From Deltaproteobacteria bacterium UBA2385 (GTDB taxonomy: Bacteria > Myxococcota_A > UBA796 > UBA2385): DNA of 17,082 bases. This document shows positions 14,586-17,082 of the stretch, piece after piece (within the stretch, counting starts at the first letter, position 1; every line of letters starts with the position of its first letter). The stretch is from contig DDSR01000404.1 in the NCBI GenBank assembly GCA_002343455.1, positions 1-17,082 of the forward strand, read 5' to 3'. The position numbers and the translations under genes are program-made. A model generated the notes under the pieces. It was given only the letters and a program-made list of their open reading frames with translations, was not told the DNA's origin and ran no database searches.

Positions 14586-16163
14586 TTGAGCCACGAGCAC
14601 CTTCATGAACGCGCCGCCAACGGGGGGACGGTGCGGGTCAGCCGTCACGACCGTCTGCAAGCGGACATCAAGGTCTCCTGCAATGTGCGCGAGGTGATTC
14701 AGGAGGCCGTCTCCTTCGAGCTGGACGTCTGGCTGCACCTGCCCGGCGACCTGGGCATCGGGCCCAACCGGACCCCTGCCGAGGGGCTCTACCAGGACCT
14801 GCGGGTCCGGAGCCGGCTGCGGACGCCGATCGTGCGCCTGGAGGACCTCGCCGACCCGCAGGGGCGCAATTCGCCGCTGGCGGCGCTCAACCTGCTCTGC
14901 GATGCCCCGGACCTGGGGCCGACCTGGTGCCGGGACGTCCGGCGCGAGGCCCGGCTGGTGGCGCGGGTGCTGCGCAGCGCGGGGCGGCGCGTGCTCGCGG
15001 CCTGCCAGCCGGGCTCCCCTCACCTGCCGACCCTGCTGCCGATCCTGCTGCGCGCCCTGGAGCAGACCGGGCCGCGCTTCCGCGAGCTCAACGCCCGCCT
15101 GACCCGGGGCCGCATCGACGCCGACACGGCGCTCTGCCTGGAGTCCACCGACGAGTACCTCAGCCTGCAGACCGAGCTGCTGGCCACGCGGGCCCTCGCC
15201 CTGATGGACAGCCTGGGCACCAACGGCGAGCTGCGGGCGGGCTTCGTCGCGGTCGCCCGGCGCGAAGACGCCCTGCGCCGGGACAACGGCTGGCGCAGCC
15301 GCATGCCCGACCCGGCACGCAAGGAGAGCGAAGAGGCCTTCCTGGACCAGGCCAGCACGCTGAAGCTGTTCGTCGAGCGCGTGCTCTACCTCCGGCAGAT
15401 CCCCAGCCGGGTCCAGAAGGTCGCCCACAACACCATCCTGGGCCTGGCCGCGGCGCTGGCGATGGCCTGGGCGGTCGGGCTGCAGGTCTTCGCCCTCTAC
15501 AGCCTGGGGCTGGACCTCAGCAAGGGGGCGGGGACCAGCATCGTGGTGGCCTTCTCGACCATCGCCGTGCTCGGCTACATCCTGAAGGACCGCATCAAGG
15601 CCTGGTCCGCCGAGGTCCTGGCCCGCCAGCTCCCGCGCTTCCTGGACGATCGGGGCGCGGCCCTGGCCTGGGGCATCGACCGCACCATCCTGGGTCGAGC
15701 CACCGAGCGCCTCGCCTACGAGACGGCCGCCGACCTGGACCCCGAGGTCAAGCGCCGCCACCTCGCCGCCCTGGGCAGCCGCCTGCCGACCGAGCTCCAC
15801 GACGACATCCTCCACTACCGTCGCCGCCTCGTCCTGATGCCCCGGGTGGCCCTCTCCGTCTTCCCGCCCTTCGTCGGGATCAACGAGTCCATGCGGCTGA
15901 ACCTCTCCCGCTGGGTGCGCACCCTGGACGACCCCAAGCGCAGCATCGTCGCGCTGGACGAGCACGACCGGCCGGTGACCCGCAAGCTGCCTCACCGGAC
16001 CAGCATGCCGGTGATCACCCGGCTGCGCTGGAAGGCCGAGCAGGGCCGCTGGCAAGAGCAGTGGGGGGTCCACCGCATCCTGCTGACCCAGCGGGGCATC
16101 ACCCGGGTCGACTGCCTGGACGGCAGCGACACGCTGGAGACCTTCGACGACTTCGACGACTGA
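14586..16163 (+). CDS. Unrecognised two-TM inner-membrane protein
   Basis: I cannot assign this 525-residue protein to a named family. The start chosen is TTG 14586, with GGAG (14577-14580) 5 nt upstream; the ATG at 14544 lies in the putative promoter/operator. Residues 1-~280 are soluble, mixed alpha/beta, with many Arg-rich helices (RREARLVARVLRSAGRR). Two hydrophobic helices follow (~283-308, ILGLAAALAMAWAVGLQVFA; ~317-335, SIVVAFSTIAVLGYI) with a short loop, then the basic KDRIKAW. Residues ~340-525 are again soluble, cytoplasmic by the positive-inside rule, and end in a very acidic tail (ETFDDFDD). No catalytic motif or nucleotide-binding loop was seen. It stands alone in its operon, divergent from the heme-lipoprotein operon and convergent with gpx. 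Membrane signalling or cell-envelope work is possible but unproven. Confidence 0.75.
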   Translation: MSHEHLHERAANGGTVRVSRHDRLQADIKVSCNVREVIQEAVSFELDVWLHLPGDLGIGPNRTPAEGLYQDLRVRSRLRTPIVRLEDLADPQGRNSPLAALNLLCDAPDLGPTWCRDVRREARLVARVLRSAGRRVLAACQPGSPHLPTLLPILLRALEQTGPRFRELNARLTRGRIDADTALCLESTDEYLSLQTELLATRALALMDSLGTNGELRAGFVAVARREDALRRDNGWRSRMPDPARKESEEAFLDQASTLKLFVERVLYLRQIPSRVQKVAHNTILGLAAALAMAWAVGLQVFALYSLGLDLSKGAGTSIVVAFSTIAVLGYILKDRIKAWSAEVLARQLPRFLDDRGAALAWGIDRTILGRATERLAYETAADLDPEVKRRHLAALGSRLPTELHDDILHYRRRLVLMPRVALSVFPPFVGINESMRLNLSRWVRTLDDPKRSIVALDEHDRPVTRKLPHRTSMPVITRLRWKAEQGRWQEQWGVHRILLTQRGITRVDCLDGSDTLETFDDFDD

Positions 16164-16165
16164 GC

Positions 16166-16180
16166 CCGCCCGAAGGGCGG
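16166..16180. terminator. Small hairpin between convergent genes
   Basis: CCGCCC (16166-16171), loop GAA, GGGCGG (16175-16180) makes a 6-bp stem in the 17-bp gap between the stops of the two-TM protein and gpx. There is no T-tract; it may serve both directions. Confidence 0.45.

Positions 16181-17082
<902 letters not shown>

Overview
The window is very GC-rich DNA, densely packed with genes. It looks chromosomal and comes from a bacterium with a heavy investment in exported proteins. A Myxococcota (deltaproteobacterial) or related lineage is the best guess. Supporting signs are a MYXO-CTERM-like C-terminal tail (GCGC, hydrophobic stretch, Arg cluster), MopE-like Asp-rich metal-binding motifs, many lipoproteins with Asp/Gly/Thr-rich linkers, and strong use of G/C-ending codons. 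The last ~400 bp (start of gpx, its upstream gap and the icd fragment) uses visibly different codons and lacks ribosome-binding sites, so taxonomy there is less certain.

Layout. (1) 2-2634, plus strand: the C-terminus of a metallo-beta-lactamase-fold hydrolase, a Cys-rich lipoprotein of the endonuclease/exonuclease/phosphatase fold, a small SnoaL/NTF2-like protein, and a DppA-type M55 D-aminopeptidase whose start overlaps the SnoaL stop. (2) 2765-10025: a regulator with a winged helix, a STAND-type ATPase and TPRs (minus strand), flanked by two surface beta-helix proteins. One is a lipoprotein carrying two helix-hairpin-helix-like repeats. The other is an 880-residue protein with chlamydial-Pmp-like GGA[ILV]/FxxN repeats, MopE motifs and the MYXO-CTERM-like tail. 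(3) 10046-14485, minus strand: an apparent four-gene operon of heme-c lipoprotein, Tyr-rich lipoprotein, DUF1549/DUF1588-like heme lipoprotein and Tat-exported DUF1501 protein. (4) 14586-17082: an unrecognised two-TM protein, a periplasmic Cys-type glutathione peroxidase, and the start of a monomeric isocitrate dehydrogenase.

How the parts may work together. The regulator is well placed to control one or both beta-helix surface proteins; the 398-bp gap between it and the larger one holds two palindromes. The four-gene minus-strand cluster resembles a split version of the cytochrome/DUF1549/DUF1501 modules common in Planctomycetes, with an added Tyr-rich lipoprotein of unknown role. It is the best candidate here for an undescribed envelope system. 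Its function cannot be read from sequence alone.

No rRNA, tRNA, CRISPR array, insertion sequence, phage gene or replication origin was found.
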